Made by a program: the position numbers and the translations under genes
Part shown: positions 1-9,110 of the stretch, piece by piece
Layout of the letters: each line of letters begins with the position of its first letter
How positions within the stretch are numbered: the stretch's first letter is position 1
Notes under the pieces: generated by a model
What the model saw: only the letters and a program-made list of their open reading frames with translations
The model's database searches: none
What the model was told of the DNA's origin: nothing
From: CAZUMW01 sp964621615
Lineage (GTDB): Bacteria > Desulfobacterota > WTBG01 > CAIYCZ01 > CAIRTM01
Assembly: GCA_964621615.1 (NCBI GenBank)
Contig: CAZUMW010000009.1
Span: 62,001 to 126,000, forward strand
DNA length: 64,000 nucleotides
Reading direction: 5' to 3'

Positions 1-118
1 GGGGTTCATTGGCAAGTGTTACCGTATTGCACGGCGAATCAAATCAAAAACAAAAAAAATAAAGCGGCTTTTATTCTGAATTTCATAGTTTGGATATTTT
101 TCCTCAGGAGGCTATGGG

Positions 119-694
119 ATGCTGCCTGGTATAGCTAAAAAAGTCAATACAATTTTCAACAACAAAACAGTAAGAAAAGTGCTGTTAAAGTGTCGTTACC
201 CCCTGTTTTTTGCCTTTGCGCTCCTTACGCTTGGCTACATAAAACGTGAATGGTTTATACCTGCTGTTTTGGTTTCTTTCACTGGCACATGTATTCAGTG
301 CTGGTGTTTCGCTACCCTGGAGAAAAACAAGATCATTTGCTGGAAAGGGCCGTATCTGCTGGTGAGAAACCCAATGTACATCGGCCGCTATTTTATCATT
401 TTCGGGTTTTTGCTACTGCTCGGCAATATATGGATTTTGATACTGTTTGCAATACTCTATTACTTTTATATGGTTAACCGTGTGCAGCGGGAAGAGAACA
501 AATTGAAAAGTATTTTCGGCGAAGCCTATGAAGAGTACTGCAATAAGGTTAACCGCTTTATGCCTTCTTTGAAAAATTACGACCACACGCAGTTTTTTCA
601 GTTTTGCCTTACAACCTTCCTGCGCAACAACGGGCACTGGAATTTTACGTTGGTCCTTGCGGCACTTCTCAGCGCCTTTATCATAGTGAAATAA
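119..694 (+). CDS. Isoprenylcysteine carboxyl methyltransferase (ICMT)-like membrane protein
   Basis: A small integral membrane protein of 191 residues with four or five hydrophobic segments. The family signature is visible at about residues 80-90 as RNPMYIGRY, followed by a hydrophobic stretch and then by EENKLKSIFGEAYEEYC. This is the conserved C-terminal block of ICMT/PEMT-type membrane methyltransferases, which transfer a methyl group from SAM to membrane-embedded or lipid substrates. The bacterial substrate is unknown. AGGAGG at 106-111 is followed by two ATGs; the one at 119 opens the long frame at good spacing, while the ATG at 114 is out of frame. No partner gene is evident, since the next plus-strand gene starts 366 bp on. 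Confidence 0.8.
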   Translation: MLPGIAKKVNTIFNNKTVRKVLLKCRYPLFFAFALLTLGYIKREWFIPAVLVSFTGTCIQCWCFATLEKNKIICWKGPYLLVRNPMYIGRYFIIFGFLLLLGNIWILILFAILYYFYMVNRVQREENKLKSIFGEAYEEYCNKVNRFMPSLKNYDHTQFFQFCLTTFLRNNGHWNFTLVLAALLSAFIIVK

Positions 695-1060
695 TATGTT
701 CTCATAGATAGTCATGGCAGCAGGCGCGGGCCTTTTGTTGCTGGTGGCCGGTTTGCGAACAGCTGTTTTCTGACAGGCAGGAGCGCGGCGCATATCCATC
801 GCAATATAGTGGTATTATTCATGTTGTCCATCAGCTTTTTTTTGTGCTTTTACCTTCTGAAAACCTCAAAAGAAGAATCGCGTCAGCCGCTTTGATCTTT
901 TCGCCCCAGTTTGCAACAGCGATCCAGATCACAAAAATGTTCTCACCTTCAGGTTTTGATTTACAATAAAGGAATCCGTACAGGGTGCGCTTCCCAACCT
1001 GTTATGAATGTGCTATTTAGTAAAATAAATTCAATCTCACCACAGCACCTGTAATAACAC
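695..1060. other. Intergenic region without a clear gene on the plus strand
   Basis: This 366-bp stretch separates the methyltransferase from the first sensor kinase. I see no convincing promoter, terminator or RNA gene. Its only notable content is a protein-like open stretch on the minus strand, listed separately at 831-1001. Confidence 0.5.
831..1001 (-). pseudogene. Possible gene remnant, 56 codons without a start codon
   Basis: On the minus strand a frame opens right after a TAA and runs 56 codons to a TGA at 833-831. It reads like real protein (for example LYGFLYCKSKPEGENIFVIW and AVANWGEKIKAADAILLL) but has no ATG at its beginning; the only in-frame GTG is at 932. I do not recognise the family. 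It may be the decayed end of a lost gene or chance. Eight A residues near its end are a likely frameshift hotspot. Confidence 0.22.
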
Positions 1061-2830
1061 ATGAAATGGTACCGCTCGCTTCGAACAAAGCTGACCCTGA
1101 TACTTATGGCGGCAAGCCTTGCAGCCACCTGTGTTACATCGGTCGCGTTTGTTGCGCTTGAGCTCTACACCCGCCGAAGCCTCCTTGTCGATGATATTAC
1201 CGCCCAGGCCGAGCTGCTTGCCCGCAATTGCCAGGCAGCCCTTGCATTCAGGGTTCCTGAGGATGCCGATGCGATCCTGAACTCTCTGAAAAGCAAGACC
1301 GATATTGCATATGCCTGCATATTTGACGCTGAGGGTGATGTGTTTGCCCAATACCGTCATCCCCGTGCACAAGAGCGCGCTTTTCTGCACGAGTCGGCTG
1401 ACGAGCGCCATGTCATCCGTGACAGGACCATGCACGTATACCGTGACATTTATCTGGATGAGAAGCCGGTCGGGGCGGTGTATATACAGGCTGACATGAA
1501 GCGCATATATTCGGCGCTTCGCCGCGATATGGCCCTGCTCGGGCTTGTGCTGCTGCTGGGAGCGCTTGTCGCCTTTGTGCTTTCGGCGCGGCTGCAGCGG
1601 CTTGTTTCGAAACCGGTTCTTGCCCTGGCAGAGACAGCCGGGGCTGTTTCGCATAACAATGATTACTCGGTGCGGGCCGAAAAGAAAAGCGGCGATGAAA
1701 TCGGCGTATTGATCGATGCCTTCAACACAATGCTCAACCGCATTCAGGAGCACGAGGTCGCCCTGAACGCCAGCACCGAGCGATTCCGGTCCCTGGTTGA
1801 GACGACAAGCGACTGGATATGGGAAACCGATGCAAAGGGCTATTATACATATGCGAGCCCGGCGATACAGCCCATTCTCGGCTATCGGCCCGAGGACATT
1901 ATCGGCAGGCGGCTGTCTGATTTTATGCCTGAATACGAGTCAGCGCATGCGGGGCGGTCCATGCGCCGCAGGATGAAATCCTGTAAGCCGATTGTTATGT
2001 TTGAAACAAAACAGCTCCACCGCAACGGCGGGCTGGTGGTAATGGAAACCAGCGGGGTCCCTTTTTTTGACGGGTCAGGAACGCTGCTCGGCTACCGGGG
2101 GGTCGCCAGGGATGTTACAGAGCGGAGGCAGCTGGTGAGCGAGCTTGCAAATAAGACTCGCGAGCTTGAAAGTTTTGTGTATACTGTTTCACATGACCTG
2201 AAGGCGCCGCTGGTAAGCCTTGGCGGGTTCAGCTCCCTGCTTGTCAATCGCTATGGCGATATGCTGGACGCGGACGGCCGCCATTATCTGGAGCGGATTC
2301 AGGCAAACACGGCGCATATGGGCCGCATGATCGCAGAGCTTCTGGAGCTGTCGCGCATAGGGCGCGTTGTGGGGGATCGTAGCGCAGTGAATATGGACGA
2401 GCTGGCGGCGAAAGTCAGGGAGGATTTGCGGCCGGAGCTTGAGCTCAGGAACATCGATCTCAGAATACTCTCGCCGCTGCCGCGGCCTGTTGCCGATCGC
2501 GACCGCATCGCGCAGGTTCTTGAGAATCTTTTTTCAAACGCGATACAATTTATGGGCGATCAGCAGGAGCCTGCTATAGAAGCCGGCTCGAGCGGGCAGC
2601 AGTCCGGCAAATATCTTTTTTTCGTCCGCGACAACGGAATCGGCATAGAGCCGGAATATTACGAAAAAATTTTCCAGCTGTTTCAGCGGCTTAACGACAT
2701 CGACACAGACGGCACGGGGATCGGGCTGGCAATCGTTAAGCGAGTCATCGAGCATCATGGCGGCAGCATCTGGGTTGAATCACAGAAAGGGGAGGGCAGC
2801 ACGTTTTTCTTTACCCTCCCGGCGGAATAG
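1061..2830 (+). CDS. CHASE8-HAMP-PAS sensor histidine kinase
   Basis: A 589-residue membrane sensor kinase. Visible parts in order: TM1 (about 10-33); a periplasmic CHASE8-type region (about 35-150) with the typical AQAELLARNCQAALAF; TM2 (about 157-177); HAMP (178-232); a PAS domain from RFRSLVETTSDWIWETD; the HisKA H-box with phospho-accepting His378 in VSHDLKAP; and HATPase_c with N-box LENLFSNAIQF, G1 DNGIGIEP and G2 GTGIGLAIVK. It has no receiver of its own. The following two genes encode a lone receiver and a receiver-kinase, so phosphotransfer to them is likely. It shares architecture with the kinase at 6765-9110 but has no YfiR partner beside it. The signal is unknown. Confidence 0.9.
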   Translation: MKWYRSLRTKLTLILMAASLAATCVTSVAFVALELYTRRSLLVDDITAQAELLARNCQAALAFRVPEDADAILNSLKSKTDIAYACIFDAEGDVFAQYRHPRAQERAFLHESADERHVIRDRTMHVYRDIYLDEKPVGAVYIQADMKRIYSALRRDMALLGLVLLLGALVAFVLSARLQRLVSKPVLALAETAGAVSHNNDYSVRAEKKSGDEIGVLIDAFNTMLNRIQEHEVALNASTERFRSLVETTSDWIWETDAKGYYTYASPAIQPILGYRPEDIIGRRLSDFMPEYESAHAGRSMRRRMKSCKPIVMFETKQLHRNGGLVVMETSGVPFFDGSGTLLGYRGVARDVTERRQLVSELANKTRELESFVYTVSHDLKAPLVSLGGFSSLLVNRYGDMLDADGRHYLERIQANTAHMGRMIAELLELSRIGRVVGDRSAVNMDELAAKVREDLRPELELRNIDLRILSPLPRPVADRDRIAQVLENLFSNAIQFMGDQQEPAIEAGSSGQQSGKYLFFVRDNGIGIEPEYYEKIFQLFQRLNDIDTDGTGIGLAIVKRVIEHHGGSIWVESQKGEGSTFFFTLPAE

Positions 2831-2873
2831 CGCTGCGGCGCTCCATGAAAGTGTTCCGGCATGGCGGGTTCCT

Positions 2874-3314
2874 ATGTATCAAGGCACAATGGATATTTTA
2901 GTTGCAGAGGACAATCACGATCATCTCGAGCTTATTGTGCAGGCGCTCAATGAGCAGCTGGGACCGGAATGCCGGATTGCGGTTGCGGGTGACGGGCAGC
3001 AGGCGCTTGATTACCTTTACCGGAAGGGGATGCATGCTGCCGACAGCAGCCATTTTCTGCCTGATCTCATACTGCTTGATCTCAATATGCCGAAAGTGGA
3101 TGGCCGTGATGTGCTTAAAGCGGTGAAGGAAGACGCTGAGCTGAGAACGATTCCGGTTGTTGTTCTGACGACCTCAACGCACGATCGGGACATAGCGGAA
3201 AGCTACCGCAGCGGCACGAATTCCTATATTGTCAAGCCGGTTATGTTTGACGAATTAAGGAAGGTTATCAGAGACATCACCGGTTACTGGGCTGCGACCA
3301 ATACCGGCCCTTGA
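2874..3314 (+). CDS. Rcp1-type single-domain response regulator
   Basis: A stand-alone receiver of 146 residues with no output domain. It has the acidic pair in LVAEDNHDH, the phospho-acceptor Asp69 in LILLDLNMPK, the conserved Thr in VVLTTST and Lys in YIVKPV. The DYLYRKG and DLNMP spacing is typical of the Rcp1 family, which shuttles phosphate from kinases. The frame is open back into the kinase gene, but the receiver fold begins just after the ATG at 2874; 2889 is an alternative ATG. It lies 43 bp behind the CHASE8 kinase and directly before the receiver-kinase, so all three are probably co-transcribed. Confidence 0.85.
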   Translation: MYQGTMDILVAEDNHDHLELIVQALNEQLGPECRIAVAGDGQQALDYLYRKGMHAADSSHFLPDLILLDLNMPKVDGRDVLKAVKEDAELRTIPVVVLTTSTHDRDIAESYRSGTNSYIVKPVMFDELRKVIRDITGYWAATNTGP

Positions 3315-3352
3315 GAAAAGCTGATGCGCGAACCGGCTTCCGGAATACAAAC

Positions 3353-4924
3353 ATGGACAGCCACGAACCAATAGCCATTCTTATTGCAGAAGATAATCAG
3401 GACCACTGTGAGCTGATGCAAAACAGCCTTGTTCAGTCAGAGCTTGACTGCACTGTCGACACAGTTGCGTCCGGGATTGACTGCTTTGACCGCGTTGCCG
3501 CCGGCGGCTATGATATCGTTATACTGGATTACCGCATACCCCGGATGGACGGCCTTGCGGTTCTTGCTGAAATGCGCCGCATGAACCTGGATGTGTCCGT
3601 TATCATGGTGACCGGCATGGGAGATGAGCGAATTGCCGTTGAGGCGCTTAAAAGCGGTGCATATGACTATATAGTCAAAAGCGATGATTTTTTCGCGGAG
3701 CTTGTTCATACAGTAAAGCAAAGCGTCGAGCATCGCCGCCTGCGCACTGATCAGGAGCGTCTGCTTGCCAGGCTGCGCCATTCGGAGCAGCGCTACAGAA
3801 CGCTTTTTGAGGATTCCCCTCTGTCGTTGTGGGAGGAGGATTTTTCTGATGTGAAAAAGTATATCGATTCTCTGCGCGCATCGGGAGTAAGCGACTTTGA
3901 AAGCTATTTTGAAACGCATCCCGACAGCGTCGGCCGGTGTGTGTCACTGGTTAAAATAGTTGATGTCAATAAAGCGACCCTGGCGCTTTACAAGGCGGCC
4001 ACGCCGGAGGATCTGCGATCCGGGCTTCAGCATGTCATGGTTCCTGATTCATATGAGGCGGTGAAGCAGCAGCTTGCTGCGATCGCGGAAGGGCATACAT
4101 CATTTGCATGCGAAACCCAGAACAGAACCCTGGCCGGCGAGCCCATCTGCGTCCGGCTGCACTGGACTACGGCGCCCCCGGGTGATACGGGCTACGGGAA
4201 AGTACTCGTGTCGGTAGTTGATATAACCCAGATGCGCGCGCTTGAGCGGGAGCGGGCAAATCTCATTTCGATGTTTGCCCATGACATTAAATCTGCCCTG
4301 GTGGTGATTGAGAGCTTTGTGCAGCGGATGCGCAAGAAGCTGGATTCCCTGGAGCGGTACCGCCAGGAGAACTATCTTGACATTATTCAGAAGGAAGCTG
4401 AAAAGCTTGAGTTTATGGTGAGCGATTTTATGGAATTTTCGATGCTCAGGACAGGTGCGCTTCGCTATCAGTTTTCCTCTGTTTCTCTTGAGTCTCTTCT
4501 GCGGGATGTGCTTGAATCCTATCAGCCCCGGGCCGGCCAGTGCGGCGTCACAATCCGGCTTGAGCGCAGCTCTGCTCTGCCGGACATAGAGGCAGACGGC
4601 GAGCGGCTGCGCCGCGTTTTTACAAATATTATCGACAATGCGCTTAAATTTTCGCCGGATAACGGAACTGTTTCCATTGAGCTGGAAAGCCGCGGCGATG
4701 CTGTCCGGATTGCGATACGCGATCAGGGTGAAGGTATACCCCCATCGGATCTTAAAAAAATTTTTGATCCTTTTCACTGTTCCGGACCTCATGGACAGCA
4801 TGGTCACGGCCTCGGCCTGGCAACCGTTAAGGCGATTGTCGATGGCCACAGCGGCGCGGTACACGCAGAAAGCCACCCAGGGGCAGGAACAACGTTTTTT
4901 GTCACGCTTCCCTGCAGCCAATAG
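3353..4924 (+). CDS. Receiver-PAS-histidine kinase
   Basis: A soluble protein with an N-terminal receiver (IAEDNQDH, acceptor Asp in IVILDYRIPRMDG, Lys in YIVKSDD), a short coiled coil, a PAS-like middle region and a C-terminal kinase (H-box MFAHDIKSALVVIES, N-box FTNIIDNALKFS, G-boxes DQGEGIPPSDL and HGLGLATVKAIV). The receiver-first order suggests that it takes phosphate or allosteric input from the upstream kinase and passes it on. A TTG at 3311 overlaps the preceding stop (TTGA) and would add 14 residues by translational coupling. I prefer ATG 3353, because the receiver fold starts right after it. Neither start has a strong Shine-Dalgarno. No transmembrane segment is seen. Confidence 0.87.
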   Translation: MDSHEPIAILIAEDNQDHCELMQNSLVQSELDCTVDTVASGIDCFDRVAAGGYDIVILDYRIPRMDGLAVLAEMRRMNLDVSVIMVTGMGDERIAVEALKSGAYDYIVKSDDFFAELVHTVKQSVEHRRLRTDQERLLARLRHSEQRYRTLFEDSPLSLWEEDFSDVKKYIDSLRASGVSDFESYFETHPDSVGRCVSLVKIVDVNKATLALYKAATPEDLRSGLQHVMVPDSYEAVKQQLAAIAEGHTSFACETQNRTLAGEPICVRLHWTTAPPGDTGYGKVLVSVVDITQMRALERERANLISMFAHDIKSALVVIESFVQRMRKKLDSLERYRQENYLDIIQKEAEKLEFMVSDFMEFSMLRTGALRYQFSSVSLESLLRDVLESYQPRAGQCGVTIRLERSSALPDIEADGERLRRVFTNIIDNALKFSPDNGTVSIELESRGDAVRIAIRDQGEGIPPSDLKKIFDPFHCSGPHGQHGHGLGLATVKAIVDGHSGAVHAESHPGAGTTFFVTLPCSQ

Positions 4925-5084
4925 CCCCGTGGGGAATGTTGAAAACCCACTTCTTCCCCGCCCTTTCATATAAGAGCACAAGCGCCCGGCCGGCCGGATT
5001 TTTTTGCCGGCTTACAAAAATACCACGATATATTTAAGCAGCCCACGGACGCCCCCCGATTTTCATTCCGCCTCCTACCTCATA

Positions 5085-5103
5085 AATTAACACGCTGTTA
5101 ATT
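5085..5103. promoter_or_regulatory. 19-bp perfect palindrome upstream of the PAP2 gene
   Basis: Arms AATTAACA and TGTTAATT flank a CGC centre. It lies 76 bp before the PAP2 start codon and just ahead of a possible -10 (TATAGT, 5126-5131), so it would cover the -35 position. An operator is more likely than a terminator because no T-run follows. The binding protein is unknown. Confidence 0.4.
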
Positions 5104-5178
5104 CTGCGGTAACTTTTTATGTGCATATAGTAATTTGACAGGAACAGTGAGTTTAAAAAATGCGCAGGAAGCTGAATC

Positions 5179-5706
5179 ATGTTCGCCGCGCTGTGCAACC
5201 GGGTTTCATATCTGGACACCTTTTTTTTCAAGTCGCTATGCCGAGGGCATAACGCGAGGCCGCTATCCGCATGTGTCCGCGCTATCTCCCGCAGTGCCGA
5301 CGGTTACCTGTATCCTGTGATTGCCCTTGCGGTTCTGATCTGCTTTCCGGAGCACGGCCGCTCCTTTGCTCTTGCCGGCGCAGCGGCATATGCTGTAGAG
5401 CTTCCGCTGTATAAAATACTCAAAAATACCATCAAGCGGGACCGTCCGTTTGCCGTGCTTGCAGAAATTCACAGTGCTGTTGTGCCGATAGACCGGTTCA
5501 GCTTCCCTTCAGGGCATACTGCAGCTGCCGTTATCATGGCAACGCTGCTTGCTCATTTTTTTCCAATGCTGTCGGTTCCCGCCTTTATCTGGGCTGCTCT
5601 TGTGGCGTTTTCGCGTATTTATCTCGGCGTTCACTATCCCACGGATACGGTCGCGGGCGTGGCTCTGGGCTTTTTCAGCGCACAGGTCGGGCTTGCTCTG
5701 CTGTGA
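5179..5706 (+). CDS. PAP2-family membrane phosphatase
   Basis: A 175-residue membrane protein carrying all three PAP2 catalytic motifs: KNTIKRDRP, SFPSGHT with the acid/base His, and SRIYLGVHYPTD with the nucleophilic His. The family removes phosphate from lipid substrates such as phosphatidic acid, phosphatidylglycerophosphate or undecaprenyl pyrophosphate at the membrane face. Several hydrophobic helices surround the motifs. AGGAAG about 10 bp upstream supports ATG 5179. Its stop overlaps the GTG start of the following glycosyltransferase (GTGA), indicating translational coupling and perhaps a joint role in lipid-linked glycan metabolism. The substrate cannot be read from sequence. Confidence 0.88.
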   Translation: MFAALCNRVSYLDTFFFKSLCRGHNARPLSACVRAISRSADGYLYPVIALAVLICFPEHGRSFALAGAAAYAVELPLYKILKNTIKRDRPFAVLAEIHSAVVPIDRFSFPSGHTAAAVIMATLLAHFFPMLSVPAFIWAALVAFSRIYLGVHYPTDTVAGVALGFFSAQVGLALL

Positions 5707-6770
5707 ACATTCTGTATGGTATTCAGGCCACCGGCAACGGCCATATCAGCCGCTCACGCGAGGTGGTCGGCGCTTTAAAGAATGCAGGCCACAGCGTTTT
5801 TGTCATATTCAGCGGCCGAGATGCATCCCGGCTATGGAATGTTGAGCCCTTTGAGCCGTATGGTGTCTATGCAGGCATGACCTTTTGTTATGCGCGTGGG
5901 AGGATAAAGTATCTATCCACTCTGAAACAGCTCAGCCCCGTTCGCCTGTATCGCGATATCGTGTCGTTTCATGCACGGCCGTTCGACCTTGTTATAACCG
6001 ATTTCGAGCCGCTTTCAGCCCGTATTGCGCGGCGAAACAAAATCCCCAGTGTGGGTATCGGCCATCAATATGCGTTCCGGTATGCCATTCCCACAGCCGG
6101 GGGAGATCCCCTCGCACGGCTTGTTCTGCGGTATTTTGCACCTGCAGACCATGCGCTGGGCCTCCACTGGCATCATTTTGACGAGCCGATACTGCCCCCG
6201 ATACTGCCCCCGATGAGCGATGATGGCCGAGAGCCTGATCCGGATAAAATACTGGTTTACTTCCCGTTTGAATCCCGGCGTGACGTGCTGCAGCTCCTTG
6301 CACCGTTTAGAAATGTCCGCTTCCATTATTATGCTGATGTGCCTGACCGAATCGAGCGGGGGAATGTGCTGCTGTGCCCCCACTCACGAAGCAGCTTTTT
6401 GCAGGATCTGCACACCTGCTCAGGGGTTATTACCAATGCCGGGTTTGAACTTCCCAGCGAAGCGCTTCGGATGGGTGCAAAGCTGCTGGTAAAACCTCTT
6501 GCAGGCCAGTTTGAGCAGGAATCTAATGCGCACACGCTTGAGCAGCTGAGGCTTGCGGCGGTTATGCGAGGCCTTGATCCGCAGGCTGTCAGCACATGGC
6601 TTGCAGCACCGCAGCCAGCGCCCGTCAGATATCCGCAGATAGGGAAATTTATTGCAGACTGGGTTGTTCGGGGACGGTGGTCAGAGGTGCGCGATGCCGT
6701 TGCGTCGGTGTGGAGGCAGGTAGAGGCCGGATCGGGGAAACGCGCGTTTCAGGAATGCTTTTCATTATGA
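5703..6770 (+). CDS. MJ1255/VC2487-type glycosyltransferase-like protein
   Basis: A 355-residue protein starting with ILYGIQATGNGHISRS, the hallmark of the uncharacterised MJ1255/VC2487 family, related to GT-B UDP-glycosyltransferases such as MurG. The C-terminal half has the expected donor-site segment (ITNAGFELPSEALRMGAKLL, then a loop PLAGQFEQESNA). It probably transfers a sugar from a nucleotide donor; the acceptor is unknown. The start is a GTG overlapping the PAP2 stop. Residues around 163-170 contain a tandem ILPPILPP from a 12-bp duplication. The 3' end overlaps the convergent hybrid kinase gene by 6 bp. Confidence 0.8.
   Translation: MNILYGIQATGNGHISRSREVVGALKNAGHSVFVIFSGRDASRLWNVEPFEPYGVYAGMTFCYARGRIKYLSTLKQLSPVRLYRDIVSFHARPFDLVITDFEPLSARIARRNKIPSVGIGHQYAFRYAIPTAGGDPLARLVLRYFAPADHALGLHWHHFDEPILPPILPPMSDDGREPDPDKILVYFPFESRRDVLQLLAPFRNVRFHYYADVPDRIERGNVLLCPHSRSSFLQDLHTCSGVITNAGFELPSEALRMGAKLLVKPLAGQFEQESNAHTLEQLRLAAVMRGLDPQAVSTWLAAPQPAPVRYPQIGKFIADWVVRGRWSEVRDAVASVWRQVEAGSGKRAFQECFSL
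6188..6211 (+). repeat. In-frame 12-bp tandem duplication
   Basis: Two perfect copies of GATACTGCCCCC lie head to tail inside the glycosyltransferase gene and duplicate four residues (ILPP). The frame is kept. Confidence 0.8.
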
Positions 6771-9110
6771 GGGTGATTGATTTGCCGGTAAGGCCGCCTG
6801 TATTGCTTTTAAAAGCTCAGCTATCGTGTACGGCTTCTGGATGTAGCGATATTTTTTTTCCTGGATGATGGTTCGCTGCGATTTTTCGTCTGTGTAGCCG
6901 CTGCACAGAATGGCCTGGACCGCCGGGTTTCTTCCGCGGATTTTTTCCACGAGGTCAAGCCCGTTTTCATCCGGCAGCACCACATCGCTGAGCACCAGAA
7001 GGATCTGATCGCTGTGCTGCTCAAACAGCGCAAGGGCCTCGCCGGCATCCGCAGCGTCATGTACCGTATAATTGTGCAGGCGGAGTGCCTCCGCACAGAA
7101 CAGGCGCACCTCCTTTTGATCCTCGACAACAAGAATATGCTCATTGTTGCCCCTCAGGGCTTCGGGGCTTAGCGGCTGTGTGCTGCTTTCCTGGGGGGGA
7201 ACGAACACCGCCGGCAGGTGCATGTTAAACGTGGTGCCCGCTGACGGATTGCTGTCCACGGCAATCCATCCGCCGTGCTGCTTCACGATGCCGTATACCA
7301 CGGCGAGGCCGAGGCCGGTGCCGCTGCCTGAGTCTTTGGTGCTGAAAAACGGCTCAAAGATACGCTCTGCGGTAGCGGGGTCCATGCCGATGCCCGTATC
7401 CGAAAAAGACACGCGAATATACTTTCCGGGACGCGCATCCGGGATGCTGCGGCACTGCTCCGGCGTTATTGTGACATTTTGGCTGCTGATAGTGAGCTCG
7501 CCGCCCTGGGGCATGGCGTCCCTGGCATTGACGACCAGATTCATGATAACCTGTTCCATGTTGCCGGCATCGGCCCGCACCGTCCACAAATCGTGGGCAA
7601 GGCAGTTTGAAAAATGAATGTTTTCGCCAATCAGGCGGCCGAGCATTTTGTGCATGTTTTCGATCGTGGTGTTTATGTTAATCAGGGTCGGCTCCATCGG
7701 CTGCTTGCGGCTGAACAGCAGCAGCTGCCGGGTAAGGGCCGCAGCCCGTACAGCGGCACGCTGAACCTGGCTCAGCTTGCTGTACAGGGGGTGCGATTCG
7801 TCAAGCTCAAGCATGCCCATTTCAACATACCCCTGAATGGTGGTTAAAAGGTTGTTGAAATCGTGCGCCACGCCCCCCGCCAGAATGCCGACAGCTTCCA
7901 TTTTCTGTGCCTGGAGCAGCTGTGCATAGATCTTTTTTTTCTCCTCATCAGCCTGTTTGTTTTCTGTTATGTCAGATATGACGACATAGCGGCCGGTTGT
8001 CTGACCGTCGACGCGGCATACGGAGTACCGGTTGTTTATGCACCGGCGGGTTCCGTCTTTTCGGGTTATCCAGTATTCTAGCTCACGCGGCGGGATGCCG
8101 GTCTCTTTCATTTCGGCATCTATCACCCTCAGCCGGCGGTGCTCTTCCGGGGCGGCAAGCCCCATTCCGTCCAGCTGCGTCAGCTCTTCGCGGGTGTAGC
8201 CCAGTATATCGCTGGCTCTGTTGTTGGCGTAGACGATCCGGTCGTTTTCTATAATCAGGAGCCCGTCCTGAATATTGTCAACCATGCGGCGGAAGCGATC
8301 TTCGCTTTCCTGAAGCGCCTCATCGGCACGAATGCGCTCGGCGATTTCCCGCTCCAGCTCATTGCGGGCTTTTTCCGCATCATTGGCGCGCGACTCGGCA
8401 TTTTCAGTTGCCTCGATCAGTGCGCGGTCGCGCTCCTGAATCTGATCGAGCATGCTGTTGAAGGCATTCATGAGCAGCCCCATTTCATCATTTGTTGATG
8501 GGACTGCGCGGACGCTGTAATTTTTTTTCTCTGAAACAGTGCGGGCGGTTTCGGTCAGCGACAGTATCGGGCGGGAGATTATGCGCTGGAGCTGCACGGC
8601 GATAAGCGCAGCTGCGCATGCTCCCATAATTATCACTATCAGTATAATCATCAGATCGTATTTCAGGGCATTGGCGATTTGCTGCATATCGGAGCACAGG
8701 TATACCGATCCGATGCGCGAATCGCCGAGGCGTACGGGATGCAGAATGTGCAGGTGCTTTTTGCTGAATGCGTATCCGCTTTTAAGGTATTCCGGCGGTG
8801 TGAGGCTGCCGCTGACCCCGGAGCGCGTGTACTGGGCAAACAGCTCGCCGTCTGCGGTATAGACACTGGCCGTAATAATTGATGATTTAGCCCACAGAGC
8901 GCTGAGAATCTCGCGAGCGTCTTCCGGAACGCCGAACGCGATCGCTGCCTGTGCGTTGCTGCCGATTACCTGCGCCTGCACCGTTAAATCAGCAACCAGC
9001 GCGCGGCGCATGGCGACGATATCAAACACGACAAACGCGCAGCATGAGATGAGCATCGCTGCGGTGCTGGTCAGTATCAGGATTGCGGTCAGCTTTTTTT
9101 TAATGGTCAT
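6765..9110 (-). CDS. CHASE8-HAMP-PAS hybrid sensor histidine kinase
   Basis: A 781-residue hybrid kinase: TM1 near the N-terminus; a CHASE8-type periplasmic domain (VQAQVIGSNAQAAIAFGVP); TM2 around 155-175; HAMP; a coiled coil; PAS (about 270-390); HisKA with GGVAHDFNNLLTT; HATPase_c with N-box QVIMNLVVNARDAMP and G-boxes DTGIGMDP and GSGTGLGLAVV; and a C-terminal receiver with acceptor Asp in LVLSDVVLPDENG. The start overlaps the end of the YfiR gene by 11 bp. In YfiBNR systems a periplasmic YfiR restrains the CHASE8 domain of YfiN, so the same contact is a good model here with a kinase output. No cognate output regulator is adjacent. Confidence 0.9.
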   Translation of the reverse strand: MTIKKKLTAILILTSTAAMLISCCAFVVFDIVAMRRALVADLTVQAQVIGSNAQAAIAFGVPEDAREILSALWAKSSIITASVYTADGELFAQYTRSGVSGSLTPPEYLKSGYAFSKKHLHILHPVRLGDSRIGSVYLCSDMQQIANALKYDLMIILIVIIMGACAAALIAVQLQRIISRPILSLTETARTVSEKKNYSVRAVPSTNDEMGLLMNAFNSMLDQIQERDRALIEATENAESRANDAEKARNELEREIAERIRADEALQESEDRFRRMVDNIQDGLLIIENDRIVYANNRASDILGYTREELTQLDGMGLAAPEEHRRLRVIDAEMKETGIPPRELEYWITRKDGTRRCINNRYSVCRVDGQTTGRYVVISDITENKQADEEKKKIYAQLLQAQKMEAVGILAGGVAHDFNNLLTTIQGYVEMGMLELDESHPLYSKLSQVQRAAVRAAALTRQLLLFSRKQPMEPTLININTTIENMHKMLGRLIGENIHFSNCLAHDLWTVRADAGNMEQVIMNLVVNARDAMPQGGELTISSQNVTITPEQCRSIPDARPGKYIRVSFSDTGIGMDPATAERIFEPFFSTKDSGSGTGLGLAVVYGIVKQHGGWIAVDSNPSAGTTFNMHLPAVFVPPQESSTQPLSPEALRGNNEHILVVEDQKEVRLFCAEALRLHNYTVHDAADAGEALALFEQHSDQILLVLSDVVLPDENGLDLVEKIRGRNPAVQAILCSGYTDEKSQRTIIQEKKYRYIQKPYTIAELLKAIQAALPANQSPS

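Noticed and set aside
4100..4981. 293-codon minus-strand frame opposite the receiver-kinase
   Set aside because: Antisense to clear kinase motifs; no supporting signal.
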